A DNA stretch of 64,000 nt. It comes from Diploscapter coronatus. Taxonomy: Eukaryota > Nematoda > Chromadorea > Rhabditida > Rhabditidae. Shown here one piece after another: positions 53,401-64,000 of this stretch. A program made the translations under genes and the position numbers. The notes beneath the pieces were generated by a model, which was not told the DNA's origin, made no database searches, and saw only the letters and a list, made by a program, of their open reading frames with translations. Location: NCBI GenBank assembly GCA_964036155.1, contig OZ038423.1:75965249-76029248 (forward strand), read 5' to 3'. The first letter of the stretch is position 1; every line of letters starts with the position of its first letter.

Positions 53401-55795
53401 TGTTTGGTCTTCTTGAATTTGACACAACGATGCAGGGACACTGAATAAGACAGTTTGAAAAAGACATAAGCCTGGGAAATGATGGTTTGAATGAATAAAG
53501 AGAGGAATAGGTAATAGTAATAATGGTAGGGCGATTATGATTTCGTATTAACAGGCACATCGTGATGCATATTTTGAACAAAAATTTTCTTACCAGACCC
53601 TATTTCTGCTCTTAATGGAATTTTCGAGGCTTGGGTCTTTTTCAACATGTGTCCTTTTCAAGCATGTGCCTGTGTCAAATTCAAAAGCACTTTGTTTTTT
53701 CCAATAGATTTCTTTGAGTGTTCACTCATTTTTCCTACTTCATCAAAACTATTATGCACCCAAGTATAGACGAATTGTTAAAAACGAATGAACTATGTGA
53801 AATGGATGAGCTGCTAAATTGACTTATTAAATTGCAACCTTGTTCTCCCATTTTCTTCCTCATTTCAGGAGTGACGAAGCTGCTGGGTGCTTCCTCAATC
53901 ACTTTCTGATTCCTTCTCTGGATCGAGCATTCTCTCTCGTTCAGCCACAGAGCATTTCCGTGCTTGTCGCACAGCAACTGTAATTCAATTCATTTGTTGT
54001 CAACTAGAATGGAGAAATAAGGCAGAATTCAAATTTTTAGAAATGTTTTGAATACCAACAAAATGTCCATTCCACATTATTTTCTTTAAGTTTCATTCAA
54101 TCTAATGATGAATGCGACAGACCTGCATTTCGATGTGTCTCGGATTGTCGATGAACTTCTCGACGAGCATGCGGTCGTCGCCGAATGAAGAGGCTGCCTC
54201 CTGCTTGGACAGTCTGAACTCGTTATTTCGAATTCGTGAAGAGTTGGCCATCTCAACGACGAACAAAGTTGTAAGAGATCAAGTTCTATAAAACGACCGA
54301 CATGTAAAAGTTGCCTTTTGTACAGCTTCGTCCATTAGTGAGTTTTCAACCAAATCATTATTCTCTTCAAAATACGCTTTTTTCTTACCTGTACCCCTCC
54401 CTGGCCTCCTTGTCAGTCCAGGCAATCCTCATTCCCTTTCCTCCTCCACCTGCAGAAGCCTTGATCATGACCGGATATCCAATCTCCCTGGACACCTTCA
54501 CGCACATGTCCTCGTCTGCAATCTCACCATCGAAGCCGGGAATCATGTTCACCTGCAAAATCACCTTACATGAATGAGAAAAACATTGAATGTGATAACT
54601 TTTCTCGAACGAAAGAGCAAATTATGCCTACAAAGTAAGTTCTTTCAGAACTAAACAGACAAGTATAAGAGGGTGTGCAAATTCGAAGGGAAGAATTCGT
54701 AGGCGATAATTTCAAAAATTTACCCTGGCAGCAGCAGCGATTTTCTTCGAGTGGATCTTGTCTCCCATGTCCAGGATGGCTTTCGAATTCGGACCCACGA
54801 ACTTGGCGCCAGCCTTCTCCAGCTCAGCAGCGAAATGAGTGTTCTCAGAAAGGAAGCCATAGCCAGGATGGACCTGAAACTTATTGCAAATTGGTGTAAT
54901 TTCGGAAAACTATCTTTCTATTAAATAAAGGAAAGCCTAGGAAAATCCCTTCATATCCAAACGTACTCCCTTTTCCCCTTCACATACTCGTTTTTCCATA
55001 TCTTTTTTAGCTTTTAAATAATCATCATTTTTGAGTACCAAATAGTCTCAAGCCTCCAGCGAAATATTAGATTTCAAAACCAAAAGAACTATTTTTCAAG
55101 GGGCTTCGAATAAGATTTAAAGAATATATATATACAGCTTGTGCTCCAGTGTCCTCGACAGCCTGCAGAATCCTGTTGACTTTGAGATAGGAGTCCTTTG
55201 TGGGAGCAGGCCCCACGCAGACGGCCTCGTCGGCCATCTTGACGTGCAGCGAATTGCTGTCGACGTCCGAGTGCACAGCCACCGTCTTAATGCCCATCGC
55301 ACGGCACGTCTTGATCACTCGGCAAGCAATTTCTCCTAAAATGGAAAATGAACTGTGGCTCAAGAGCTAAACAAAAAAACAAAAACCTCGATTGGCAATG
55401 AGGATCTTATCGAATTTGGGCTCTTTCGGGTCGATGGGGGCAGTCGTGTAGATGTCCCTATCCTCGCGCACATCAACGATCTCACTGAAATAAACGAGAA
55501 GTTCATATTTCAGAGAATTAGTCAAAATGGGCAGAGAAATTTTGTTTTCTGAAAAACGCAAATTTTCAAACAAGAGTTAACAAAACTGCCGTTTAAGAAA
55601 AGCTACTGAAAAAATATTTTTTTTAAATTTTGATCCTGTAAAAAATGGATTAAAAACTTTTTAGAGTTCAAGCTGAATAAATTCCCACTTCTTCTTCGCA
55701 GCAGCAACTGTGTAGTATCTAGTGAATGCCGCTGCAGGAGAGACAGTCAGACGAAGAATCTGCTGGCAGGAAGAGGAGAGCACCGGCAGAGGCAT
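50421..55795 (-). CDS. pcca-1: Propionyl-CoA carboxylase alpha subunit, mitochondrial, 735 aa
   Basis: Seventeen exons (minus): 55795-55689, 55484-55387, 55335-55136, 54873-54724, 54552-54389, 54213-54123, 53977-53839, 53375-53125, 52876-52733, 52691-52614, 52344-52271, 52226-52047, 52003-51910, 51503-51288, 51239-51177, 50752-50663, 50489-50421; 2208 nt in phase. Residues 1-~35 form a Ser/Arg/Ala-rich mitochondrial presequence. The biotin carboxylase follows: [47 protein letters not shown] (ATP-grasp loop), [19 protein letters not shown] and [16 protein letters not shown]. The C-terminal biotinyl domain has EAMKMQN, with the biotinylated Lys near residue 701. It carboxylates propionyl-CoA with PCCB, feeding methylmalonyl-CoA to succinyl-CoA. 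EAMKMQN and length favour PCCA over MCC. Intron 52732-52692 (41 nt) needs a GC donor; exon 8 uses a TTTGAG acceptor. Confidence 0.97.
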
Positions 55796-56128
55796 TCTGT
55801 TTGGTTCGAATGCCTGAAAATGTCTTTGAGAAGATCGCAAGAAATATCGAATTTTGACGAGATGAAATAGGTAATTTGAAAATAAACTCAAACTATGCAC
55901 GTAAGTTGAATTCGTATTGGGAGTGTTGTTCACTGAACAGAACGGAAGAAAAGGAGATGCAGACTCAAAACAGGCTAGCAGCGGAAAATAAAATCGACAA
56001 ATCACGTTGTTTATCCGTTCGATTCAAGTCAATTGCGTATATACGAGTTTTTAAACGAAACTTTTTTTTTCATTTTTTCGGGAAATTTCTGAAAATTTCA
56101 GATCTAAATTCGTGCCGGGAATTTCAAA
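55796..56128. promoter_or_regulatory. Bidirectional promoter interval of PCCA and WDR70
   Basis: Only 333 bases separate the divergent start codons. TTTTCAG-type acceptors point both ways: toward PCCA (boundary at 55813/55814) and toward WDR70 (ending 56101). Leader exons or trans-splicing therefore shorten the shared promoter further. Confidence 0.55.
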
Positions 56129-59100
56129 ATGTCTCAGAATAACCCTACAAATGCGGAGCAACCAGTCAAGCCCGCTGAATCAGGTTGGTCAATGCCCGAA
56201 AACTAAATCTAAATTTCATTTTTATTTTTCTTCTAATCTAAATCTCACTATCGAAGGTTTCAATAAATTACCACGACGAAAAGGCCTGAAATTCTACGGT
56301 TCGTAGATTGACACAGCGAATTCGATTTCCACTTCCAGACAAAATTCTCTTTCGAAGAAGACATTTTCGAAATGTCGCATTTTTAATTTTAGAATCGAAA
56401 GAAGAACAGTCGAGTGATGATGGAAAGGGCAAGAACAGTGAGAAGAAGGCTCGTGTATTCGACCTGACTGAAATGCTCGAATTGTCCAAGAAGACTATCG
56501 AGGAAAGGGGCCTGCCAAAACCTGAAGAAGCGAACGATAGTCCCTCCACGAGTTCGGGATTCGGCACATTTTCCAAACCTGAGAAGGTAGTTCGCCCTAC
56601 TTCTTTGCAAAATAAGTATCGAAAGTTTCAGGCCTCTTCTGACAACAGGCAGGCTGAATCTGGAGTGAGTTCGGGAGTGGAAGATGATGAAGGTAAATTT
56701 GAAAGAAACGAAATTTTGACGATCTGCAATTCTCCTCGCTATGAAAAAGCCTGGTAAATCGATGCAGGGATAGGGAGTTAGGGAATGGTAGGGTGACTAT
56801 TGGCCTATCCAGAAGCTAATCTATCCTCTGATAAGAACTTTGATATATTAGATATCTCCCTATATATATCCTTTTATTAAGCTATTTTCATAGAGAGATT
56901 TCCAGATCGAAAAGGCTATTCCAAGTGGGAATCCCAGAAGGCTCGGAACTTTAATCCGATCAAGTTTTCAGATGACATAATGGTGATGCTGCCTCCGGAC
57001 TTCAAACCTGACCAGAGTGTGTTCGCCGATTCGAGCAAGTCTGCAGAGGACGACGATGATTCGGATTTCGACGAGTACGAAGGTGATGGAATTCCGACTG
57101 TCGCGCTCATTCCCTCGTCCATGGAAGCCAATCTCAATCACGGAGGAAAACCGGTAATTTTTATTTTTTAGCAAAAGATGCAAAATTCTTGACTGTTACT
57201 TCATCTTGGCAAAAATATCCCAGCGATTATTGAACTCCGATGAAATAGACAAAGGATTGAGATGAGAGTGCGAAAAAGCATTATTAACTGACGAAAGCTT
57301 TTCACTGGGGTTTTTAATTATCTAAATTTCTTTTCACTAGGAGAAATTAACGCTATTCAGCAACAGCCGAAACTTTTAGATTAGTGAGTGCAAGAAAAAA
57401 ATGAGAAGCTAGTGATAATACAAACGAATATAGTGATCAGCTGACGGTAAATATTGGAAAACTAGTTTCTGATTTAGGTCTCAGCTTTGCGCTTCGAGTC
57501 AGCAGGTGTTCGTTTTGCGTCTGGCGGCCTGGACTACATGGCGAAGGTGTTCGATTTTCAGAAGATGGACATGTCCATGAATTGCGACAAGGAAGTCATG
57601 CCTGCTGAAAGGTTTGTTCAAATGCTGTTTACTTATCTTATTCATCAGCCTGTTTCAGTCACATCGTGAACGATGTTGCATTCAGTGGAAATGGAGACAC
57701 CCTGGTTGTGGCGACTGGAGGAGCCCAGCTTCGACTGCTTGACAGAAAGGGCAAGCAGTGGGCCGAGACTGCTCGAGGTAACGCATTTCACCTATTCAAC
57801 CTCAATTTTTATCAGGAACTAGACGAAATTTTGCTTTGGCTCTAACCGAGTATTTACATTGAGAATTCTGCAAACTTCTAATCTGGGCCTTCATCAATTT
57901 TTACGAACTTGATCCTTCGGTCTTAGTCCTGCCTATCCGCAGTCTTGCTGTGGCGTTGTGCACAGCTCTATCAATTGCGCAGCTTTTGTAGATTGAGCGA
58001 GCTAATTCCTCTTTTATTCCATTCATTTTTTTTCATTGAGCGTAATCGTAGGACTTTTCCAAAGGATAGGGTTCATACGATCGTGTCTTCAGAAAATTTG
58101 TGATTTATTCACTCCGTAGGAAGAAAATAACAATTGGCTATTCATTTCATTCAGCCAATATTTCGATTTCCAGGCGATCAATACCTGGTTGACCTTTCAA
58201 ATACAAAGGGTCACACAGCCGCAGTGAATGCAGTTCGCTTCCATCCTCTCGTCAAAGGGGAATTCCTCTCCTGTTCTGATGACGGGTAGGAATTTTCTCT
58301 CACAGTATTTCAAATAATTGGCTATTTGCAGAACATTGCGAATTTGGCGATTGGAAGACTACAAGGAGATAACCAAGTGCATCAACAAACACTTCAAAGT
58401 GAGTTTTCTAAGGGGACTTTGAATTCAAACCAGGGCAATTTGCAGGTGATCAAGACAAAGACAGCGAATGGAAAGCGAGCGATGCCCCAGACTTGCTGCT
58501 ATTCGAATGACGGCAAGCTGATCGCTGCCGGATGCGATGACGGGTCCATTCAAGTTTGGAAACATGGAAATTTTTACGTAAGCCTAGAAATTATATTTTA
58601 TTTCATTACTAGGATTTTCATTTTCAAAGAAACCGAAATTAAGGCGCATTTCTAAAGAACATATCGCTAAATTCACTTGCAAACTTGTTTCAGATTACTG
58701 TGATTTATCGAATGAGATTCTGTCCTAGGGATGGTGAAACTTAGGAGTTTCACGTGACCACCTACCCCTGCATATTTTCTTTATAGATTTCTATCTCTCA
58801 TCTGCCATTAGTAAAAATGTTCTTTTCTGCGAGGTAGTACCACAACTCCGAGTTCACTATTACTACATACGCCCCACATATTTTGAATCTAATCAAATGC
58901 TTCCTAGGTCTAATGAGATTACTATCATTATATCGATACATTTATGCATCATTATGAAAATGTCTAATTTCTGAGCCAGTATCAGAAGTAAGATCGGACA
59001 GTACTTCTTTCACGCTCTTCTATTCTGTCGATTTCCAGGTGAACACCTCGTACCTCGTTCGTACAGCCCATCGCGGCCCGATCACCTGCATCTGTTTTTC

Positions 59101-60971
59101 CCCCGATTCTAAGCTCATTCTGTCTCGAGGTCTCGACGATTCCCTCAAACTCTGGTCCCTGTCGGATGCGAAAAAGCCTCTACAGGAGAAGTTCAACCTC
59201 GAGAATGGATTCAAGGGGTGATTTTTGCAAAACAGCTACTTCGTTATTTTTATTTTTATTTTCAGAACGGATTGTGGCTTCTCTCCTCGTGGTGAATTGG
59301 TCTTCACAGGCACTTCCTCTCCAAACAGCCAAATTCCCGGACAGCTTCTCTTCTTCAACACGGAAAACTTCGATCTCGTCTACAAGATTGATTTTTCTGG
59401 AGTGGTAAAATAGTTAGGCTTTGTCGAAATTACTAGTTTCCACTTTAGTCTTGCACCCGAATCGACTGGCATCCAAAACTCAATCAGATTCTCGTTGGTC
59501 TCAGTGATGGGTCCATCAAGTAAGCAATTTACGATAACAACACATTTCCAAAGTTTAAAGAAAATAGAGAAGATACTATTAGATGATTTTCTCTAACCGG
59601 CCAAATTATTTCTCATTGGAATTTCGAAATACACAACTCCGAATTGCTTCAATTTATTGAAATCGTGAATAATGATAATTCATTTTTAGGATACTGTACG
59701 ATGAGAAAATGTCAGTTCGTGGAGTGATTGGATGTGTGAAGCGACCGATCAAACGAAGCAGGAAGGAGGAAGTGATCAAGGAGGAAATGGTCCTCTCTCC
59801 GTTGGCTCTCGAGATGTTCCAGCCGAGAAGGGAAGATGACGAGGAGAAGGAGGTTTAGATTTCTTTCCAATAATCAAGTTTATCAAAACTTCCATTCCTA
59901 ACATTTATTAATCTGAGAATCTTTGCTCAGTGAATTTGTTACAATTGGGAAAATATTTCTAATATTTAAATAAGAAAATTATAATTTACCCAATCTGTAA
60001 AGGAAAAAATTACCAAAATCATTGAAGGTGACAGTGTCTCGGCTGAAGAAGTATCTGCGAATGAAAGACAACCAGCTGAGGCCCGCATTCCGAAAACCGG
60101 CTGATGTGCCCATTGACGGACCTAGTGCTAATGGAAGAGGTATTGGATTTTTTCTGAAATGAAATAACATTTTGAATTTTCAGTGAAAGACAGTGGCTCG
60201 ACTCTGCATTCGTACTTGGCGAAGCAGATCGGAACGCAAAGGAACAAGGAATTCCTCGAGGACAGCGACGTTCGAGCCAGCATTCTTAGACACGCAGAAG
60301 ATGTGAGTTCATTTTCATTATTGTAGAAGTTCCACTTCAAAAATAGTGATAAGTCGGCTTTTTTGTAAACTTCAACCATTATTTCGTCATCAAAGCTGTT
60401 CCAGGTATTAGGGTTAGTGAGTAGGGTTGGATATGCACTATGTTGTGTTACAAATGATTAATTCGTTGAATAGGGCGTTTAGACGGTTCAACCTATCCTA
60501 GTTCTAAGGTTTGATAAGATTTACAGATTGATGAAGAATGAAATGGATAAAGTTTACAAGAAGCTTGATATATCCTATAACTTAAAATAGAAGTAGTTGT
60601 CTGAATTATTAACTTTGGCAGGAGTCTACAGGATAAAAAAAACTGAATTAATTATTATCTTGCACTTTTGATAGGTAACATAAGCGATAAGCGAGTTGAA
60701 TTATTATCACGATTAATGGACAAGTTGTAGTCTTGCAATTATGCAAACCAACTGAATAAATTTCAAATGTATATCTTCAGGCATCTGAGTTCTAGTTCAT
60801 TATTCGGTTTGTTTTCAGGCAGCAAAGAACCCGATGTGGATCGACAAGGCCTACAAGAAGAATCAGCCAGTGCCCATATTCCAGGACAAGACGACAGAGG
60901 ATGAGGAGGAGGAAGGGGACGACGAGGAAAAGACCATCGAACCTGTCTTCAAGAAACCGAGAACTAAATAA
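56129..60971 (+). CDS. gad-1: WDR70 / GAD-1 WD40-repeat nuclear protein, 689 aa
   Basis: Sixteen exons: 56129-56183, 56393-56586, 56632-56692, 56894-57153, 57478-57611, 57659-57777, 58174-58285, 58332-58398, 58446-58577, 59039-59217, 59266-59404, 59449-59519, 59690-59852, 60028-60139, 60184-60302, 60819-60971; 2070 nt in phase. The N-terminal ~150 residues are acidic and Ser-rich. A seven-bladed WD40 propeller follows ([107 protein letters not shown]). The C-terminal region is typical of WDR70 ([36 protein letters not shown]), with an acidic patch and a basic KKPRTK end. Family knowledge: C. elegans GAD-1 is needed for gastrulation, and WDR70 acts in DNA-break-associated H2B ubiquitination. 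Divergent from PCCA across 333 bases. Confidence 0.95.
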
Positions 60972-63201
60972 TTATTTATTTTTACATGATTTTACTGTTG
61001 AATAATACTGTTTAAGCAATAAACGTGGCTATTAGAGTACACATTAATTTCTGAAGTCGAACAATCAGATCAGCGGTGCACGAAGTTTTGATTTGAAACT
61101 TTTCGAAGTCGAAATTTTTGTTTCAAAAAATTCAAAGTCGAATTAAGAGTTGGTAGAAACCCCTTGAGTGTCGAAGTTTCAGTTTCAAAATGTTCAAATT
61201 CAAAGTTCGCGTATCTCTGATTCCTTCATCAGTATGCAAATATTTAATGATGCAACGTGTTATTACATGAACATCTATTATTTAAAAGTCAAAGACAGCT
61301 AAACGTAGACTATTACTGTAGACATGATTTTTCTAGGGAGTATTCAACACATCTAGCACATCATATAAAACTACCATTATCAGCCTCATTTTCAGCTTGT
61401 AAATGAGAATTTCATTTTAAACTAACTCCTAATTTAAAGTACCAAAAATCGTGCTAGAATTAGCTTTTGAGATTTTAGAAAATGGACGAAAATATCTAAA
61501 ATCTGAAAACCATAAATTTTCGCACAACCCTGCAGCTTGAAATAATTTGTAATCAATCTATCCTTAGTGTTCCATTTACTGCACTTTTAACAATTTGTTG
61601 AAGTCCAACTTCCTTTACTTTTCTTTGAATATTTTATTTCTTCTGCGCATTACTTCTTCTAATGCTAGTATGGATTTGACAATAATATCCATAGAGTAAG
61701 TTCGTTTTGAAAATATGCACGTCACGAAATCAATTAGAGGGATTAGCCTCTTTGGAAAAGTGATAGCCTGGAAGTTCACCAACGGATTATCCTTCATTCT
61801 TTTATCCCATTTTAAGTTATGAACATTGTTTGCATCATCGACGCAATCTACCTGTTGTGCTTTGAATGACGTTGTGCTTGTCGTGATTATCCACTCATCT
61901 GTCTGTGTTTCTGCTCGATTGCATCAGCCTTCTGTGATGTTCCCCCCTTTCCTCATATTTCATCTGCAAGTAGTAAATGACGAAATGTGGATTGTTGGTT
62001 GTTTAATTAGTGGGCGGAGTCTTTACGCTTCTCTCTTTTCTATTCTAAGCTCGTAGCAGGAGAGGCTGCTACATCTCAATGGTTGAATGCCTCTCTTCTG
62101 CTTGTGTTTGTGCAACTCCTGCATACAGATCAGTCTCCTCTAGTGCTTCTAGTGGTCATCATAATTGTTTTTTTCAACAATATCTCCTCTCTCCCCGACC
62201 CCTTTCCCTCTTCATTCGCATCTCCAGTTTCACTTTTAGGTTCGAGTTCATTTGCATGCCATTCTCTCTCCTTTTTTCCCTCCCCAGCATTTGGTTTTTT
62301 ATCACATTATCACCTGTTACTTTTTCTTCGATATTGGCTATTTTAGTCAATTCGACTTCAAATTCAAATGTAAAGTTATTTACATCATCATTCCTCGTTG
62401 TCTTAATTTCTTAGGCCACTCCTCTGCATCTGTCCCTGTATTCGCATTCAGTTGTGTCGTCACCACTTCGTAGCTACTCTCCTTCAGCTTCATTTAGTTT
62501 TTGCCCTCCTTGCTCTCGACATTTCGCCGTTCACTTTCACCTCATCTGAATTTTCTTTTACCTCGAAACCGATCCGAGAGCATCTCGAATAGCTCGAATA
62601 ATTCATTTATCTGAATCTGAACCTTATTTATATCTCCCTCACATCAACATTGTGTTGCTCATGAGTAATGACAATATTAACGACGCTTTCACAAGTGCTT
62701 CTATGCTAGATATATTTATGTGTAGTCAGAAATAAGAAGTTTTTTTTTTCCTAAAATGTAAGCTTCGTCTCTATCGTGATAAATTATCCAGAAATAAATA
62801 AATACTTCATTGATTCGCTTCTTCTGATCTTTATCATAACACAGATGACTACTTGTTTCACATCTTCTGATTGCATCGCATGCGTTCTTTCGATTCATTA
62901 ATTTTTTCTCTTACGTATTTCATCATTATCCTTCAACTATTTATCTTTCAGTTAATTGAAACTTTCTGGGCAATCTTCTTCCCATTCCTCTTGCCTTTCC
63001 TGTGCCATTCCATTTTACTCTCTTCCATTCTTCAATAAGCCATCATTTTCATCTCCTCTTCTCTTCACACCTATTCGGATATTACATTTCCGATTGTATG
63101 TTGATCCGTTAGATCTCGGAATTATTCATCCCAATATAGTTATTTTCGTTTTAGTTTCAACATGTGTCATGATTTTTATCACTTTAGGTACCCCCTATAA
63201 A
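60972..63201. other. Intergenic region downstream of WDR70
   Basis: No gene is supported over 2.2 kb. AATAAA at 61018-61023 is the likely WDR70 polyadenylation signal. 61078-61212 holds loosely repeated TCGAAGT/TTCAAA units. 61990-62560 is pyrimidine-rich and yields only composition-driven frames. An acceptor-like TTTAG at 63182-63186 may begin the exon of the next gene. Confidence 0.5.
61018..61023 (+). promoter_or_regulatory. gad-1: WDR70 polyadenylation signal
   Basis: AATAAA 47 bases after the WDR70 stop codon. Confidence 0.7.
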
Positions 63202-64000
63202 ATGCGTTCTGTGCTAGCTCTTGTCATCTCAATTCTCCTATTTATCGGTAAGATCCTCACATACATTTACGAAAACTTTTGAGAAGACAGCATATTTTTT
63301 GCAAATGAATAAGTCTACAATAAAACGTATAATAGAAGTCTCGCGGTAGTTCTCTTGAAGGGTTCAGCTAAAATCGTCACAAGTCTACAACGAAATTTCA
63401 ACGAATTTGGAGCATAGTAATCCTACAATTTGTGACCAAATTTAGTTTATTCTGAAATTTTTGTAAACGACCATTCATTTCATCATCCTTAAAATATTCC
63501 TTATTTTCCAGCTCTATGTTCACATTCGAATGCATCCCCGATGCAGCATGCAGAGTCGGCAGACTACCCACAGGCGTATCAAATGTTTCTTCCTTTCCAG
63601 AAGAAATGGTCTAGACTGGAGCCGTCTATTAGGTTCAATTTTTTTCAGATAAAATTATCGGTGTTTCGATGAGTCACATGAAAATAAAAAAATAAAAAGA
63701 ATTTATTATCTTCTTGAATTCTCAAAAACCAATTTAGAAAATTGCAATAATTGTCGAAGCATTGTTTCACTTCTTCACTTCGCCCTACGTCAAACGTCAT
63801 ATCTTTGTTCATCGACCCTTTTATTCCATCCAGTTTAGGTTCTTTAAACGGTCGAATGACGCTTCGTTGACTGACTTTGACCAGTAAGAAGCAAAGGAAG
63901 TCGACTATTTCCTCATTCAACATCCGACATCCAAGAAATCACCGTTCTCATCGACCTCAGACTGCTCCATCAGACTCCACACACAAACCATCTATTAGAT
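63202..64000 (+). CDS. Small secreted protein, possible peptide precursor (3' truncated by window end)
   Basis: Exons: 63202-63247, 63512-63632, 63839-63883 and 63961 to beyond 64000, all phase-consistent. The product starts with a clear signal peptide (MRSVLALVISILLFIA), then a short His/Ser/Ala spacer, MFLPFQKKWSRLEPSIRFF, a dibasic KR, and SNDASLTDFDQLLHQ running open to the window end. Exon 3 could instead read past its GTAAGA donor to a TAA at 63885-63887, ending the protein at ~71 aa. Signal peptide, small size and KK/KR dibasic sites suggest a neuropeptide or hormone precursor, but I recognise no known peptide family and see no glycine amidation site before the KR. The function is therefore an inference only. 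Confidence 0.55.

Noticed and set aside
61615..61797. Minus-strand 60-aa frame
   Set aside because: Isolated, AT-rich and without splice sites or recognisable motif.
62079..62473. Overlapping plus-strand frames of 73-111 aa
   Set aside because: Pyrimidine-rich sequence yields Ser/Phe/Leu-rich frames in several phases at once; no exon structure.

Overview
The window reads as a stretch of nuclear chromosome from a small, intron-rich invertebrate, most likely a nematode. The signs are: very short introns (many of 41-54 nt) ending in TTTCAG/TTTTAG; acceptor-like TTTCAG hexamers a few bases 5' of several start codons (spliced-leader style); and gene content such as a CH-less calponin-repeat protein of the UNC-87/CLIK type and a SLO-2 channel with a GYGDW filter. 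There are no bacterial features. I spliced every gene by hand, requiring GT-AG or GC-AG introns with matching phases and, where a family is recognised, agreement with its conserved residues. About 150 introns are assigned this way.

Layout, left to right. 528-6505 (+): a 16-exon gene of about 812 aa that I do not recognise. 7657-12491 (-): a secreted TSP1-Kunitz protein in nine exons. 12996-17967 (-): an unrecognised long coiled-coil protein. 20666-28641 (+): SLO-2/KCNT potassium channel, with the 5' end unresolved. 29074-31564 (-): gamma-syntrophin. 32466-36313 (+): UNC-18/Munc18. 38103-39392 (+): ribosomal protein eL35. 39694-42408 (-): calponin-repeat protein with an acidic tail. Next come five genes on the minus strand: URM1 (43061-44119), LAMTOR5 (44386-45168), DCUN1D (45804-47572), NSMCE2/MMS21 (48298-50081) and PCCA (50421-55795). 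56129-60971 (+): WDR70/GAD-1, divergent from PCCA. 63202 to the end (+): a truncated small secreted protein, possibly a peptide precursor.

Functionally this is a mixed neighbourhood. The neuromuscular and synaptic genes (SLO-2, syntrophin, UNC-18, calponin-repeat protein) occupy the middle. A co-directional block of housekeeping genes follows: ubiquitin-like modifier, Ragulator subunit, neddylation cofactor, SUMO ligase and mitochondrial carboxylase. Its spacing is compatible with, but does not prove, polycistronic transcription.

The most unusual signals are in RNA processing: several unavoidable GC-AG introns, a set of 3' splice sites ending in GAG, a 66-nt hairpin in a slo-2 intron, and a scatter of short inverted-repeat elements with ATAGGG/TGGTAGG-like termini in introns of unrelated genes.
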